Source: Heterobilharzia americana (Eukaryota > Platyhelminthes > Trematoda > Strigeidida > Schistosomatidae). From it: DNA of 64,000 nt. The notes beneath the pieces are model-generated. The model was not told where the DNA came from. It saw only the letters and a program-made list of their open reading frames with translations, and searched no databases. The stretch covers positions 17,369,755 to 17,433,754 of the forward strand of contig OX104132.1 of the NCBI GenBank assembly GCA_944470555.2. The letters run 5' to 3'. The position numbers and the translations under genes are program-made. How positions within the stretch are numbered: the first letter of the stretch is position 1; the number at the start of each line of letters is the position of its first letter. Shown piece after piece: positions 48,420 to 60,994 of the stretch.

Positions 48420-49145
48420 TGATTCCCTTCATCTCAGGGACCCCAATCAGGCAGTTTAAATCGCCCCACATGACTCAGAGGCTTCATGGAGTCGTGCCAA
48501 GTCTTCGTCTGGCCACCGTCAACCCTTTCCCAACCTAATCTAACTTCCCCTACCATGGAATTTTCAAGTAGGCGGTGACTTGGCATGCGGTACATATGTC
48601 CAAATCACCTCAGTCGACTAAGGGTCACAACCTCATCAGTTGACTTGCCTTATACCCTTCACCGACCTCAACACCAAACGTTAACAATGCTGCGAGGATA
48701 TCTGCGGTCAAAACCTTGTAACCGCTTCATTTCGTCTACTTCTAACGGCATATCTCAGGCGTACAACAGGACGGGAAAGAACGAACTGCAGCTCAGTCTT
48801 TTGATAGATATTCACATGTCTCGCCGTTGCCACACAGGGTGCAAATCGGCAAATACCAAACAGATCTTCTATATCCCAGCTTGGATTTCGTCAGCAATTA
48901 ACCCGATCGAATTGATGTGATTGACATATTCCACTACTTTACCCCTTATCATGAAACTAGAAGTGATTACAGTAGAGCAGTCCCAAAGCACTTACATTTG
49001 GTAGGTGCGAAACGCATGACAAACCTACTCAGATTACCGCTCAAAGAGTCCAGAAGATCTTGCATTTTGTCAGCGTCGTCGACTAAATGACCTCCAGGAA
49101 GTAGGTCAATCTTTGTGAAGTCAGAAGTACATAGGGTTATATCCA
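48420..49145 (-). mobile_element. Unclassified retroelement-like block, antisense
   Basis: GC content is higher than its surroundings and the frames are broken. It sits between the Penelope-like RT end and an endonuclease fragment. It resembles antisense non-LTR coding sequence in composition only. Confidence 0.35.
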
Positions 49146-49294
49146 TTAGTACTGAAGAATCATTCTACAAGCATTCAGAAAAAAACATTCTAGGCGGCAT
49201 AACTGCGAATTGTATTCTATAGCTGACAATTAATTCAAGGTAGTATGAAGGATAAATTGCCACTTTAGGCCACATTCATATATATCTATTAGTT

Positions 49295-49370
49295 GACCAA
49301 CTCTTGTTCAGCTGGTTATGTAGGCTACACAAAGCCCAGTTTTTCCAAATGTATCTCCTGGAAATAAACC
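49295..49370 (+). mobile_element. Penelope-like GIY-YIG endonuclease fragment
   Basis: The plus strand reads NSCSAGYVGYTKPSFSKCI, parallel to [16 protein letters not shown] at 10.3 kb. It is probably the continuation of the fragment at 47965-48300. Confidence 0.55.
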
Positions 49371-49990
49371 TAAATGTCCCGATCATATTACTTTCGACAA
49401 TATTTCATGTTTTCTTTTCTTGCTTTGTTCTTCTTTTCAGTGTATATCTACTATTTTTTATGTTTTTCCACAGAAAACATGTCATCATTAGGTGGGAAAG
49501 AACAAGTATTCACTAAGGAACAAGAAAAAGTAGTAAAGAATATTATTTTATTCATTAAATTAATGAACACAAAACGGGGTCAATAACAAAGTGATTTTTT
49601 TCTTTTTTTTGGAATTATGACAGAAAGTTAATTAACATTACGTTTCTAATGAATCCTCAACATCAATCTGCCTACATACATAAAATAATGTTAAAATTCG
49701 AGTAAACTGATCAACCGAAGTAAAAAAGTATACAGACAAATATGAGTGTTAATTAATGCCAACTTGATAAAATGAAACCAGCTAATCTGGAAGATCAAGA
49801 TAGACATTGGTAAAAATCAGTTTCAACATGGCTAGATTGATATACTTGAAAAAAAAACTCATAGAAACTTTATATTTGTTATTTATTACCAAGTTGCACT
49901 GAAAATGATGCTTAGCATATCACCAGGGTATAATATTATTGACCAACATTCAATTGAACCAATGAACATAGAATGATTGAACTAATATCT
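49371..49990. other. Intergenic stretch without recognised features
   Basis: AT-rich; no gene recognised. Confidence 0.35.
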
Positions 49991-49994
49991 GCTT

Positions 49995-50205
49995 AGTGAT
50001 GGCTAACAGTGGAGTCAAGAATGCCCATTTCTTGCTGTTTGTTGCTCATTATCTTGTTTTACTTACATCTCAGTAAGTGAAGGTATTCCTACAGAGGATC
50101 AAAACCAGTATTCATAGCATCAAATGCCAAAACAGATGTATTCAGCTGATGCGTCTCATGTGCGTCCTGGATTCTACTGTTAGGCCAACTTACCCATCAA
50201 ACTGT
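49995..50205. mobile_element. Group B (Smα-like) decayed inverted pair
   Basis: A minus part (GATGGCTAACAGTGGAGTCA) and a plus part (CAGCTGATGCGTCTCATGTG, then CGTCCTGGATTCTACTG) flank a shortened centre. Confidence 0.6.
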
Positions 50206-50334
50206 ATCATGATTAACCCGTAAGTAATATTCAGATATTTGCCAATAGAGATTGATCTACTCAGCTCTGTATAATAATAATCAACAAGAAAACGCAGGTA
50301 TTTATGATTAAATGGATCCGTTGGAGACTGAAAC

Positions 50335-50460
50335 AAAACTGAGATCAGGTCAGCAGCTAGATGACACAGTTTAATTGGTAGGGTGCTGGACTAGTAACCT
50401 GGGAGTCACTAATTCGAATTATGCTGCGATTCAAGTTTTTCTGTCATCGTTCTAAATATG
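50335..50460 (+). mobile_element. Group C tRNA-related SINE fragment
   Basis: TTTAATTGGTAGGGTGCTGG (A-box-like) and CACTAATTCGAATTATGC (B-box-like), then the CTGTCATCG right-end remnant. Confidence 0.65.
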
Positions 50461-50684
50461 GGCACACACAAGGTTAGTCATTATTCCCCGAACTACAAAT
50501 CACGCTCACAGCCTGATAAATAAATCCCTGAGTGGCCAGTGAAATATAGATATCTAACTAGAATAAAATGCACACAGACACCGGAAGCCAATACTTTATT
50601 GCTCAACGTTTTTTAACTCACAAAACCTGTTGCCTCAAGTCAACTGTTCATCTCATATAAGTGAACTCATTCTGATAATCTGAA

Positions 50685-50699
50685 CCCCCCCCCCCCCCC
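50685..50699. repeat. Poly-C tract (15 bases)
   Basis: Uninterrupted C run on the plus strand. Confidence 0.9.
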
Positions 50700-50944
50700 G
50701 ACCAAAACACCTCATGTGAACAAATGCAGAGTCATCGACCTTTCTCACTCTTTTATTCGTCTACTCAGAACAACGTTCTATGATGTGACGCATATCAAGG
50801 TTTGTATTTATCACTGAACATGAATCCAATAAAATAAAGCTGGTGTCAAGAAATGTGATATACAAAAAGCTGAATTATCTGAATCCCGATTGATATCTTC
50901 GCTGTGCGAAGTCCAGCGAACGGTTAATTGTGATTGCTCTCACT

Positions 50945-51335
50945 CACTTTTATTATTGTATTATTTGTCCCTTAGATTTCTAGTGGAACATACAGCTTCA
51001 GTAGTACGCCTCCATTTCACTCTCTTCTCTGTAGTCTTCTTAACCTGGCCGCAAGACTGCCCATAACCTTTCATTTCTTCCTCACACAATCTTCTCCATG
51101 TCACCCCCACCTCAGAGGCCCAACTAGTCGTTTCCCATGCGCGTTCCACTCGACTGCCTAGCCTGATGCGTGATGTCCCCAAACGGTCTTCTCAGTGTAT
51201 GTCAAATCCAACCCATCTACACTTCCTTCTGCATATTTGTTGGGCGATGAATTATTGGTTGGTTCCTTGTCAGGTCAAAGTTCCTTGTTGCTTATTCTTT
51301 CTGGCCATCTGATCTTCAGTATCGAATATTCCGTT
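50945..51335 (-). mobile_element. RTE-like LINE (group D) 3' fragment, antisense
   Basis: An ATT-type tail near 50950-50970 and the shared C-terminal region on the minus strand ([22 protein letters not shown]). Confidence 0.72.
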
Positions 51336-51339
51336 AGTT

Positions 51340-51955
51340 TGGCTGAGACAGACTCATCATGACCTGATATTAGCTAGAGAACCACTAAGAGCCAGGGAGC
51401 ACCTGATATCTGCTTCCTTGTTGTTTGCTACTTTTCAACAGCACCCATACACAACTCAAAACGGAACAGAAGCCAAGCTGACTGTTCATCTTGTATCACG
51501 AGAAAGTACAAAAATGGACAAAAAAAGAAATTCAGCCTAAATCAAGCACTAGACAGCTACTTTGTCCTAGTATAGGACCTCTCAGCAGTATGCACCCATG
51601 ACCCCGCCCCACCACGTATCGAACCCAGGACCTTCAGGTCCCGCTGCCAGCACGTTGCCAATGGGTAACTGGGTCGGGATCCTATGGTCGAAATTTCCAA
51701 CTGTTGTCAGTTCACGGGATAGCGCAACCATCACCCAATATCATTGTTGAGTATTTGTCCTCACGTCCACCAGGTTTGCCCAACGGGTCATAACTTCTCA
51801 TTAGAACTTCAAGAATCACCACCTCTCGAAGCACGCCACAAATTAGCACTAGAATAATTTTATTTGGTGGTTGGTATTCAACATGGACTGATATAAGTTG
51901 GAGGGACGCTGAAAACCTGAGACCACTGGGTAGCTGTTTCGTTCCAGTATTCAGT
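51340..51955 (-). mobile_element. Group A elements, nested or fragmented
   Basis: A short 3' end near 51355-51415, a larger copy at 51530-51845 with decayed hammerhead, and another 3' end at 51866-51950, all minus-oriented. Confidence 0.7.
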
Positions 51956-53085
51956 AAACAACTCATACATGTGTAATGAAACGATAATCTCTAAATAAAT
52001 TTGACAAGAAGCATTCATAATAAATAATAATAATAATAATAACAAAATCAGTGAAAATAAACAACTGATGGATAGATCAAGCAAGTGAAAGACAACAACT
52101 AAAAAAGAGACAACGAAAAGTAAACAACTCGCTACGAGGTCACGATAATGTTTATTATTGTTATTATTTGTTTCTTCTAAAGAAAAACTGTTCTGATGTG
52201 TAGAAGCATAATACAATAATACAAAAATATAAAGCATAAAGTACAGTATTAGTTGGATAACATAATTTTTGGAAAAATGACAAAGATAACTAACGCATAC
52301 ACAAACAAACAATTCAAAGACAGAGGAAAAAGAAAAAAAAAACAGTTCAACTTTTCAAGATGAGTGAATGTCAAAAATTGTCATATTTCATGTTTTGAAA
52401 ACAGAAATAAATAAATAAATATAAACAAGAGGTCAATTGAATCAATTGGTCAATCTGGTTTATTGAAACATTGAATCATGATGTGAATACAGAGCACAGT
52501 CAATGAGTGAAGTTGATTAATCTGATAGAAATAAATAAGTGTATTTTGAGGTGAATAGACATGGGTGTCTTTTTTACTCAAATAAAATGCCTTATATAGA
52601 ACTCCTATACACGTTGATCATTTGACAGTAACTGAGGTTACTTTGCTAAGTCCTAAGAAATGTCGGAATTCTATCGAACAAGTTAATAATTTGACTACAA
52701 TACCTGTCATTCCGAAACACTTTCCGGGGTCAACTCAATGTGGTTAATTCAGTACATTAGGAAGTTAATCATAGATATCGATCTATACAGAGATAACATT
52801 TTCACAGGATTTTTAAGTATGCTTTCTGAAAAGTGTCATCAAGAACGAAACTCAGGTTAAAATAGAATTCATTATAATCTTCATTATCAACATAGGATCA
52901 GGCATTGCTGTGCAAAGATGTCAGTTACCACACCCTGTACCAGCAAATGAGGTAACAGAGCAATAAAATGAAAGAATAATAAATAAATAAGAATCGGCAA
53001 AAAGCAGTAGAAGAGAGGAAGGAGGGATGAGGAAATCTCGAAGCAAGTATAGCAATTAAGATTCAGTTAGTATATGGCACATCTA
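51956..53085. other. Intergenic stretch, AT-rich
   Basis: Contains AAT and AAAT runs (52021-52042, 52405-52425). A 144-codon minus-strand open frame at 51878-52312 is hydrophobic and low-complexity and is not supported as a gene. Confidence 0.35.
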
Positions 53086-53089
53086 TGCC

Positions 53090-53650
53090 AATAAAATCGA
53101 TGTTAAGTGACATTTTTCAGAATCTCCAACGACTGGTTTTCGCTGTCACGTGGACGTTAAATGGCTAGTCTGCATCTCTCAACATGACTCCAACTAACAG
53201 TCAAAGACTTCATATAGTAAAGCTATGTTTTAATCTGTCCGCGATGACCGTTTCTTTAGCCTGAACACACTTTAACCAACATAGTGCAACGAGGCAAGAG
53301 GTGACTAGGCATGCTTAACACATGTCCCAACCAGCTCTCCTCCCTAAAGCTCTATACTTGACTTCTGCGTTGCTGACATGGTGACATCACGACACACAGA
53401 ATATGTTACGAAGGTAACGGTGGTCAGACACCAGAAGCCTTCTTATGTTCTCCACCTTTCATGATCATGTTTCACAGCCATATAGTAAAACAGTGCAAAA
53501 TGTAGCACAGTACACTCAACCCACAAGAAGAGATTTTGTTGCCCACTGACCCACCAGAGCTGATGCAACTTCTCATGTAAGTGAATTGGTCAACACACTC
53601 AACCACTTCACTCCCTATTGTTCCATTAATAAAAATTTCAATTTTCAACA
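53090..53650 (-). mobile_element. Non-LTR retrotransposon fragment (group F-like), antisense
   Basis: The minus strand gives a LLYGCET-like motif near 53465-53490 (plus-strand GTTTCACAGCCATATAGTAA), matching the post-RT region of the element at 41.6 kb. Confidence 0.55.
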
Positions 53651-55035
53651 AAAATCATTCAAACAAGACTAAGTTAGCCAAACTCATCTTGTAGATAGAA
53701 ACGTGATGACAATTGAAGAATGACTGGAAATCTAGATAATGGTAAGATTTGAAATAAAAGTCTGTCAGTCACCAGTCTGACATTCTACTAAACGAGCTAA
53801 TTGTAAGATTTCAACTTCCTATCTATTCTACAGACAGTTTTAACCAGATATTATAGAAGCAAAGGCTACTATGACAGATTTTCACTTCAACATTGATACC
53901 TTGTTTCTTCACAAACAAGGTCAATGCCAAAAAAAGGATTAAATGAATTCGAAAGTTGCCGATAATTGGTTTCATCATGTAGTTTATTCAGTGATTAACT
54001 AAGCCGATAAACTATAGTCAACTAACTTGAATCCAAAGATAGTCGAGATGTCTGTGGATTTCAGTCACTCTCCCCATGAATACAACGAAAGCATGCAGTC
54101 ATAGATAGTGATTTTATCTCATCTCAACTCATTGAATTCATTGTTTAAATATATTTGTCATTGAGACATTAAATTCTTGTAATAAAATACTTCTGATGAA
54201 GTTATCTCATGTATAACGAAACACTTCTGATTTTTGAGTTAAATATTTAATACTACTTTCATAACTTATAGTAGTTAGTATAACACGAAATTTATACCTT
54301 CTGACCTTTTACACTTTACAGTGTATTATTGTACCATTAAGGATAGATAGTGTTAACTTTTTACATTTGGTGTATACACAGCATACCAACATAAAGAAGT
54401 GAGCGAGGAAATAAGTCGTTTAAAGTTAAATGAGTAACTTCTAGACATCAGTTGCTGGTAAACATCTACTTGTTGATAACGAAGGTTGATATAGAAGAGG
54501 AAGAAGTAATGACGGCCCATCTTTTTACAAATAACACAATAGCCTAGGTCAAAAGAAAAATACTTGAACTCCTGTATCTTATTTGATATGCGATACAGTC
54601 TACATCCATGTGTATGTATTCTCTGATGAAAACTTAGTTTAGTTAGATACACAACCTCAATTCCCATGAATATTAAATGAATCATTCCAAGATTTTCCCC
54701 AAGAGTAGACATACACGTAAACACACTAACAATCAATTAGATTCTTTTTAAACAGATAATAATCACAACACTTAACAATTATTTCTCAAACTATCGAAAG
54801 ATGGCATAGGAAAGGAATATTAAGCACATTACTGTTGTTTATTTCATTGGAGCAAATTGGTTGGCACCTGTTAGTTAATGTACTACTAAAATGAATGCGT
54901 TGATACCAATATAAGTTTTGTTTCAATGTTACTATACTGCTGGTGACTGAAAGTAGAACTGTGTACTTACATCCAGTAAATGATGGAATCAAACTCAGTA
55001 ACCATCATTTCAAACTTCAGAAGAATACATACAAG
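53651..55035. other. Intergenic stretch without recognised features
   Basis: AT-rich; the 127-codon minus-strand open frame at 54353-54736 has no recognisable domain. Confidence 0.35.
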
Positions 55036-55044
55036 ATGTGCAAT

Positions 55045-55812
55045 AATTAGTTGGGAGCTATTGACAGCGAAGACGGGACTTCAAGTGAATATAGAGAAGA
55101 CAGAGGTGATGAAGATATCCCAACAACAACAACTAACTCCAATCACCATCACCAATGGAAGAAACTTGCAGGAAGTAGCCTCCCTCACCTATCTAGGAAG
55201 CACTGTTTCAACTACAAGTGGCACAGACGATGATGTCAAAGTTAGAATCGGAAAAGCAAGACAGGCGTTCATTAGCCTGAAACCAGTGTGGAGATCTTCT
55301 GCACTCAGCATGTGGAACAACATCCGGATTTTCAACACCAACGTCAAATCGGTGCTTCTGCATGGCTCAGAGACTTGGCGCGTTACGAAAGGGATTTCCA
55401 ACAAACTACAGATATTCATCAACAACTGATTACGCTCGCTACTGAAGATCACATGGCCAGAAAGAATAAGCAGCAAGGAACTCTGGCCGGGCAACGAACC
55501 AACGAAGCAAGAAGCTATCGCTCAACTAATATGCACTGGAAGGAAGTGGAGATGGATTGTGCATACACTGAGAAGGCCAACTGGGGACATCACGCGTCAG
55601 GCCAGACCAGGCACTCGAGTGGAACCCAGATGGGAAGAGACGAGTTGGGCGTCCGAAGTGATGATGACATGGAGGAGATCGTGCGAGGAGTGCATGAGAG
55701 CTTGTGTGGTGTCGTGGAACCAGGTTCAAAAGATTTCAGAGAACAGAGCGCATTGGAGACGTGCTACTGAAGCCCTATGTTCCATTAAGAACCCAAGGGA
55801 CAAATCATCAGT
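55045..55812 (+). mobile_element. RTE-like LINE (group D) C-terminal and 3' fragment
   Basis: The longest open frame here (54980-55429) contains [50 protein letters not shown] and [19 protein letters not shown]. These are the classic post-RT motifs of endonuclease-RT elements. It starts directly after the RT catalytic region, so it is 5'-truncated. Confidence 0.8.
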
Positions 55813-56985
55813 GGATAGGAGTGAAGGGTGACTTCATGAAGACTATAATCACATGACATCAAATTCAATCTTCTCTCATGAGTGTATTCAATTAACTTCT
55901 TAGAAATACCGCATTGTTAAGAGAAATCAAACAACACTTCAGGGTAAAATATTCCACAAACTCTTATATAGATACCAATGGAATACAAATCTATCATTTG
56001 AGACGATACTGAAGTAATGAAGTAGAATGAAAGTATATGGGATTGATTTCATCTCAAAACTCACAAACAAAGAGATAAGTATAATGAGCACACAAAATAT
56101 CACTAAGATACGTTTATCGACCTGAAATCATACCCTGATAGTTTTTCATGAGACATTAGCTGACAGTACTCTTTCTTCTACATTTGCGACGAAAAAAAAC
56201 ATATTATGCAATACTCTTAATGTTGGTTGATACTGAACATCTTGAAAAGAAGCATTTCTACACAAACTGAATAAGTGAATAACAATCAAGTTTTAATCAG
56301 TGACTAGCTTTGTGATAGATTTTCCGAAGTCCTAATGATTAGCCCTGTGATCAACCATGTTGAGTAATTGCACCTATGTAATGAACTGACAAAAAAAGAA
56401 GTAGAATAATGTGAGCCATTGGATTCTAATATACTATGTGTTATGAAGTGTGGCAATATCTTCTAGATTCCTCAAAGAAGCTTGGAAATCCCTGACTAGC
56501 CGTCATAGTCAATCATAGCATGTCAAACATTCAAGAAAAACTACGTGATCATATCTATGAGATTGGTTAAAAGGTTCTATAGGAAAGTGTAGAACTTTCC
56601 AAGGACATCAGCAGATGTATATAAACCTTTAATTTCCGTACATATTCAACTAGACAATAGACCTTCATCGCTATTGCCGTTTCTTTCTGTTTTCGAGGAA
56701 CCAAGAGATCATCAGTGGTGAATTTGAGGTTATTGTTTAAGAGTTCACTCCTATATATATGTATATGTATAATACAAGGATATATCACTATGAAACCTGA
56801 CGGTTTTTGGATTCATATTTGAACACTTCCAAAGTATCCCAAAGGAGATCGAAACAGTTTTCCAATACTCTATCACTGACATTCATTTATTATAAATACT
56901 ATAAATTGTAAGATAACTGGAAGGATAGTACAAAGCAAGAATGATAGATTGCTATGAAGAAGTGTTAACTAGGGAGAAATTTCCA
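55813..56985. other. Intergenic stretch without recognised features
   Basis: AT-rich; no gene recognised. Confidence 0.35.
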
Positions 56986-57120
56986 GGTAGAATGTCCTTA
57001 TATTCCAGACAGACAGATGGGTCATGGGTTCAAACCCTGCCCCACCTATTGAGATCTGGGCAGTTCGATAGTATCATTAAAATACACAATATATGCAGCT
57101 CACTTCCTACTTCATGAGAG
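56985..57120 (+). mobile_element. Group I tRNA-related SINE
   Basis: GGGTTCAAACCCTGCCCCAC is B-box-like. It is followed by GATCTGGGCAGTTCGATAGT, as in the copies at 16.3 and 42.6 kb. Confidence 0.55.
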
Positions 57121-57588
57121 TCCATGTGGTTGAGGATTTCAAGACACAAAGGTAGGCTAACCAGGGTAGAACATCAAAAAACGATATGAAAGTCGAAGCA
57201 AGTTTCCACAATTCACAATAACACTGATAACAGAGATCTACACAATAAAGGGGTATTAAAAGCAGCATTCAAGGGAAGAAAATAAATAAGTGAAGAATAT
57301 TAAAATGCTTATTTTTACTGCAAAAACATACACTGGCACATACAGGGTAAAATGAAAAACAGACCGCCAACTTTGTTTAAGCTAGCCAGCATATCTCTAC
57401 AATCCGCAAACACAGCCAATGATTAAGTCATCAACTTTATTTTCTAACCAGTAAAAGCTAACCAAGCGATGAACAAAGCCACAAAAGTTGGGAACAATAA
57501 TATTGAGATTGGTTCTGAGTAGTACTAATCGAAGTACAATTCCGTAGATGGGTAAATTAACTTCGATATTTTGTTCTGAAACATTTAT

Positions 57589-57600
57589 GGGGGGGGGGGG
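57589..57600. repeat. Poly-G tract (12 bases)
   Basis: Uninterrupted G run on the plus strand. Confidence 0.9.
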
Positions 57601-57699
57601 AGTTGTGCATCTATTGACCGACATCTAGTCATCGATAATTTAGATTCAACATTATGACAGTAAAATGAAAGTTTGGTAGAACTAAACTTTATATTATTG

Positions 57700-58015
57700 A
57701 TGGATAGTGGCAAGCAATGGAATCCAGGAGGCGCGTTTCGTCCTTTTCAGGACTCGTCAGCTGGATGTATCTGCATCCCAATCAGCTGTATTTTTCCCCC
57801 TAGGACTCGAACTCGTGGCCGATTACTTTAAACGCTAGAGCGTTATCCACTAGGCCACTGTGTTACCATAGCCCCTCCTTGTGTGACGGGTATGGTTTTA
57901 ATGATGTTGCTTGTCGCGTCGTTGAGTAGACCGAATTGATCGGTCTCCTTTGGTATATGCGTTCCTGCATGGATGCCTCGATATTGCCTGTGTTTGAATT
58001 ATATATTATTGATAC
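57700..58015 (-). mobile_element. Group B (Smα-like) SINE, near full length
   Basis: Minus orientation with tRNA-like region, hammerhead and the ACCGAATTGATCGGTCTCC segment. The hammerhead is listed separately. Confidence 0.85.
57712..57772 (-). ncRNA. Hammerhead ribozyme, Smα type, core intact
   Basis: On the minus strand: CTGACGA at 57760-57754, stem II GTCC/GGAC, GAAA at 57739-57736, U16.1 and C17 at 57729-57728, stem I CCAG/CTGG. One base pair of stem III is a C-C mismatch, so the triplet is CUC. Confidence 0.78.
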
Positions 58016-58429
58016 AAACAAAAATATTAGAAATGTTAAGGAAGACCAATAAGGTCGCAGATGATACTAATCAAGGTCTGTTTACCATGTTATTGATGCT
58101 TTATATGAGTTATAACGGAGATTACGTTGTCGGTTATCTTTAGAGAGTTGAATGGCTTCCAAGAAATCTGAATTGTGAACATAGTAATGCAATTTAATGT
58201 CTACCCAACCTACCAAACGTGACTTTACTGAGAAAGACGACTTAAACACAAGGCTAGGTAACTTACACACACACTTCTTGACAAATTATGATCGAAATAC
58301 GAGGAACGAACATTTTGAGTAGATAAAGGACAGATCTGAAGAACTTGTCCCATCAGTTATAGAGAAATGGGTACAACAATATACACAAACGCTTGGAAGT
58401 CGTAAATGACGTTATCTCAAATAGGTTAA

Positions 58430-58441
58430 CCCCCCCCCCCC
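58430..58441. repeat. Poly-C tract (12 bases)
   Basis: Uninterrupted C run on the plus strand. Confidence 0.9.
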
Positions 58442-60395
58442 ACTAAGTTATTGTTCACAAAAAGGAGTGTACACAAACAACGTTGAAAATACTTGACTTT
58501 GTCTTGAAAAGTTAGTAAAACCTTTTAACTGAATCACGACCTCCTAGGGGATATGATATGTTCTCACATGAATGAGTGGCAACATAAGTGGCATGGTTTC
58601 AAAGATAATACACCCTATTCCAAATCTATATATATCTATTTCTCATGTAAAATACACGTATAAACTATAAATAAAGTACCATTTCCCTTAACAACTGCGT
58701 TATCCTTAACATACTCGACTCTGATTGGACAGTACATGCTTGAACGTGATTGGTCGTTACTACCGAAATTTTCGCAAGAATGCTTACCTGTCCTTTGATA
58801 ATGGTAAGCACGAAAATATAACAATAGTTGATAGACTCCGAAAATCGACCTGCTAAGTGACCTTGTTTTGTTCATGGTATTATTGAACCGATATATATTT
58901 AACTTGCATTATTTTGACATACACTTGGTAAAATAAGAAGGAATTAAGTTTTACCTGACTGTCTTGTGACAATAAACAAGTCTGTACGATTTCTTCACGC
59001 ATTTTTTATTTCAGGATTCGAAGAAATTAGGAGTAAAGAACTGAGGTGTGCACCTGAGTACAGAACCAAAACCACAAACCCTTAGGCTTCCGGCCGCTTT
59101 TTGATCTAATTCCTACACAGTAACCTTAAGAAGTTTTAGGATTCGTCCTGGTGCGAACTTGACAGACGCAAAGACCAATCACTAATTATTCGGACTTGTT
59201 ATATACCCACGAATACAAGACCAAGGAAGAACACGATAGCGTAGTTGGATGGAATAGTATATTTGGATAGTTGTGCCAAAAGACCGATGCGTTCCAACTA
59301 ACTGGCTAGAGAGTCGAATACGAGCAATGCAATGTAACACGACAGCGTGCCGAATGGCGAGGATGCTTGACCGGGTGCCTTCAGTTTAGCGAGTCCAGTT
59401 AAACTATCAAGGTCAGCATCAATGTCGAAAGTCGTCAAACCCTAGGCTATTGATTTTGGGGAAGTGTGTGACGCTACAAAGTTAACTCTTAACTTTTTAT
59501 ATCCAACATTTTGACTCCAAAATAAAATCTCAGTAAATTCTGCAATACTTTAAGCACTTAATAGGAATATTAAAATTTTTCTAAGCTTTCCTTCACTATA
59601 AATTGACAGAAAACCTACTTTTATGATTGGCCATTTCAAAAGGAACACGACTTTTTCCTTTCACTTAGCATTTACAGAGGAACGAACTGAACCTACTTTC
59701 AACTATCATATAGTATTCAGCCGTCATATATAATGGCACTTTGTGGACAGCATCAAAGTAGTTTAAATGCATCGTTTGGTACCAATGCTGTAAAGTTTGT
59801 ACTGCGAATAAAAGAGATAATAATGAATCATAGAAAAGTTGCCTAGTTGATATTCATGAATTGAAAATATTCATAATATACAAAATAAACAGACTAATTC
59901 GTAAAACTAAGATCAGAAGAAATTAAGCTAAGGATTGGTGTACAGTGAATCGGTCTATCAGTAAACTGAGAAAAGGATAGTTTGGAAATAAGAAAAAAGG
60001 AAAGACTATATAGACAAGAATAAAATGAAAACTTCAGCTCAGCTCAGTTGGTCCACCCAATTGATATGATAACCACACTATACTTCAGGAAATCGACACC
60101 TAAACAGTCAACATTGATAATCATCCAATCACTACTACCTACCATCTATACCCTGTTTCATAAACTATAAAAATCTGTAGAATAAAGTGTGGATATAGTG
60201 GTCTAAAATGAGTTGCTTTAGAAGTAAGTATTCACTAATTAGGCATACAATAGACGAATATGTAATTCTTAAATTAGACATGCATGTTAAAGTAGAAACG
60301 AAACTTTCGCCCAAGCATTCGGTCAGTACACAGAATTAGGCAACATGAGATTGGTTTCTCTCTAATGGTCAATCAATGTATGGAATCCAGTTCTA
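58442..60395. other. Intergenic stretch, unassigned
   Basis: 58.7-59.5 kb is less AT-rich than its surroundings and contains AATAAACAAG and several GATTGG motifs. It could be a decayed LTR-type element, but no primer-binding site, terminal repeat pair or coding motif is visible. Confidence 0.3.
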
Positions 60396-60404
60396 CAGGA
60401 GGTC

Positions 60405-60590
60405 ATTTGTGGGCTGAATACCTCAGTGGTAACGTCACCGACTGCAAAACTGGGTGACGCGGGTTCGAGTCTCCAGCGAGACATTAATCCCTCGAAGTTT
60501 CAGATACGCCTAGCTGACGAGTGACAACATGCACGAACCTGTGTCCAAGGGTTCCTGTTGATTGTCTCCAACCAACTAACATCTAAGTGA
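60405..60590 (+). mobile_element. Group H tRNA-related SINE with a degenerate hammerhead-like core
   Basis: AATACCTCAGTGGTAACGTC (A-box-like) and GGGTTCGAGTCTCC (B box) are followed by CTGACGAGTGACAACATGCA and CGAACCTGTGTCC. The CUGANGA half is exact and a G-T-G/C-A-C stem II is possible, but the GAAA box has lost one A. It is a third family beside groups A and B. Confidence 0.6.
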
Positions 60591-60770
60591 ACGAAGATGG
60601 TGAGTCTCCTAACTTGGTAGCTAAATTACATATATGATGTATCGAATTCGCTCAGTACTCAAGACTAAACAATATGAGATTAGTCGCTCTTCAGTAGTCA
60701 ACTAATGCAATATTTACAAATCTTTATTTTTATTTGACTACCTGAAATAGCCATAGTTCGGCAGACTAGT

Positions 60771-60994
60771 ATTTATACTGGGTGATGATTGAAGGTGAGA
60801 TGAGAAGGTGGGACGAGAAGTCCTGGACTAGGCAGCCAGTGCGAACACGATCAAGCGGTAGTAACGCATCAAGAATTCACATGATAGTCGGGCGCAGTTG
60901 GTAGAGCACCGGGCCGGTGACCCAGGAGTGGCTGGTTCGAATCCGGTCGGGGTCCAGATTTGCATCTCACCTCCAATCATCACCCAGTATAAAT
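60771..60994 (+). mobile_element. Group C element: 224 bp with 32-bp terminal inverted repeats
   Basis: Arms 60771-60802 and 60963-60994 are complementary at 31 of 32 positions. Between them lies a tRNA-like segment with GCAGTTGGTAGAGCACC (A-box region, about 60894-60910) and GGTTCGAATCC (B box, 60934-60944). No protein frame. It is the cleanest group C copy. Confidence 0.82.

Noticed and set aside
51878..52312. 144-codon minus-strand open frame rich in Leu, Val and Phe
   Set aside because: It is built on AAT-type repeats and part of a group A element, with no family resemblance and no splice context.
54353..54736. 127-codon minus-strand open frame
   Set aside because: No recognisable motif, no flanking splice or polyadenylation support, and length within chance for AT-rich DNA.
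58700..59500. Possible solo LTR
   Set aside because: No matching terminal repeat, primer-binding site or target-site duplication could be seen by eye.
60890..60960. Functional tRNA gene
   Set aside because: A and B boxes are good, but no acceptor stem closes and the segment lies inside a repeated element with inverted termini.
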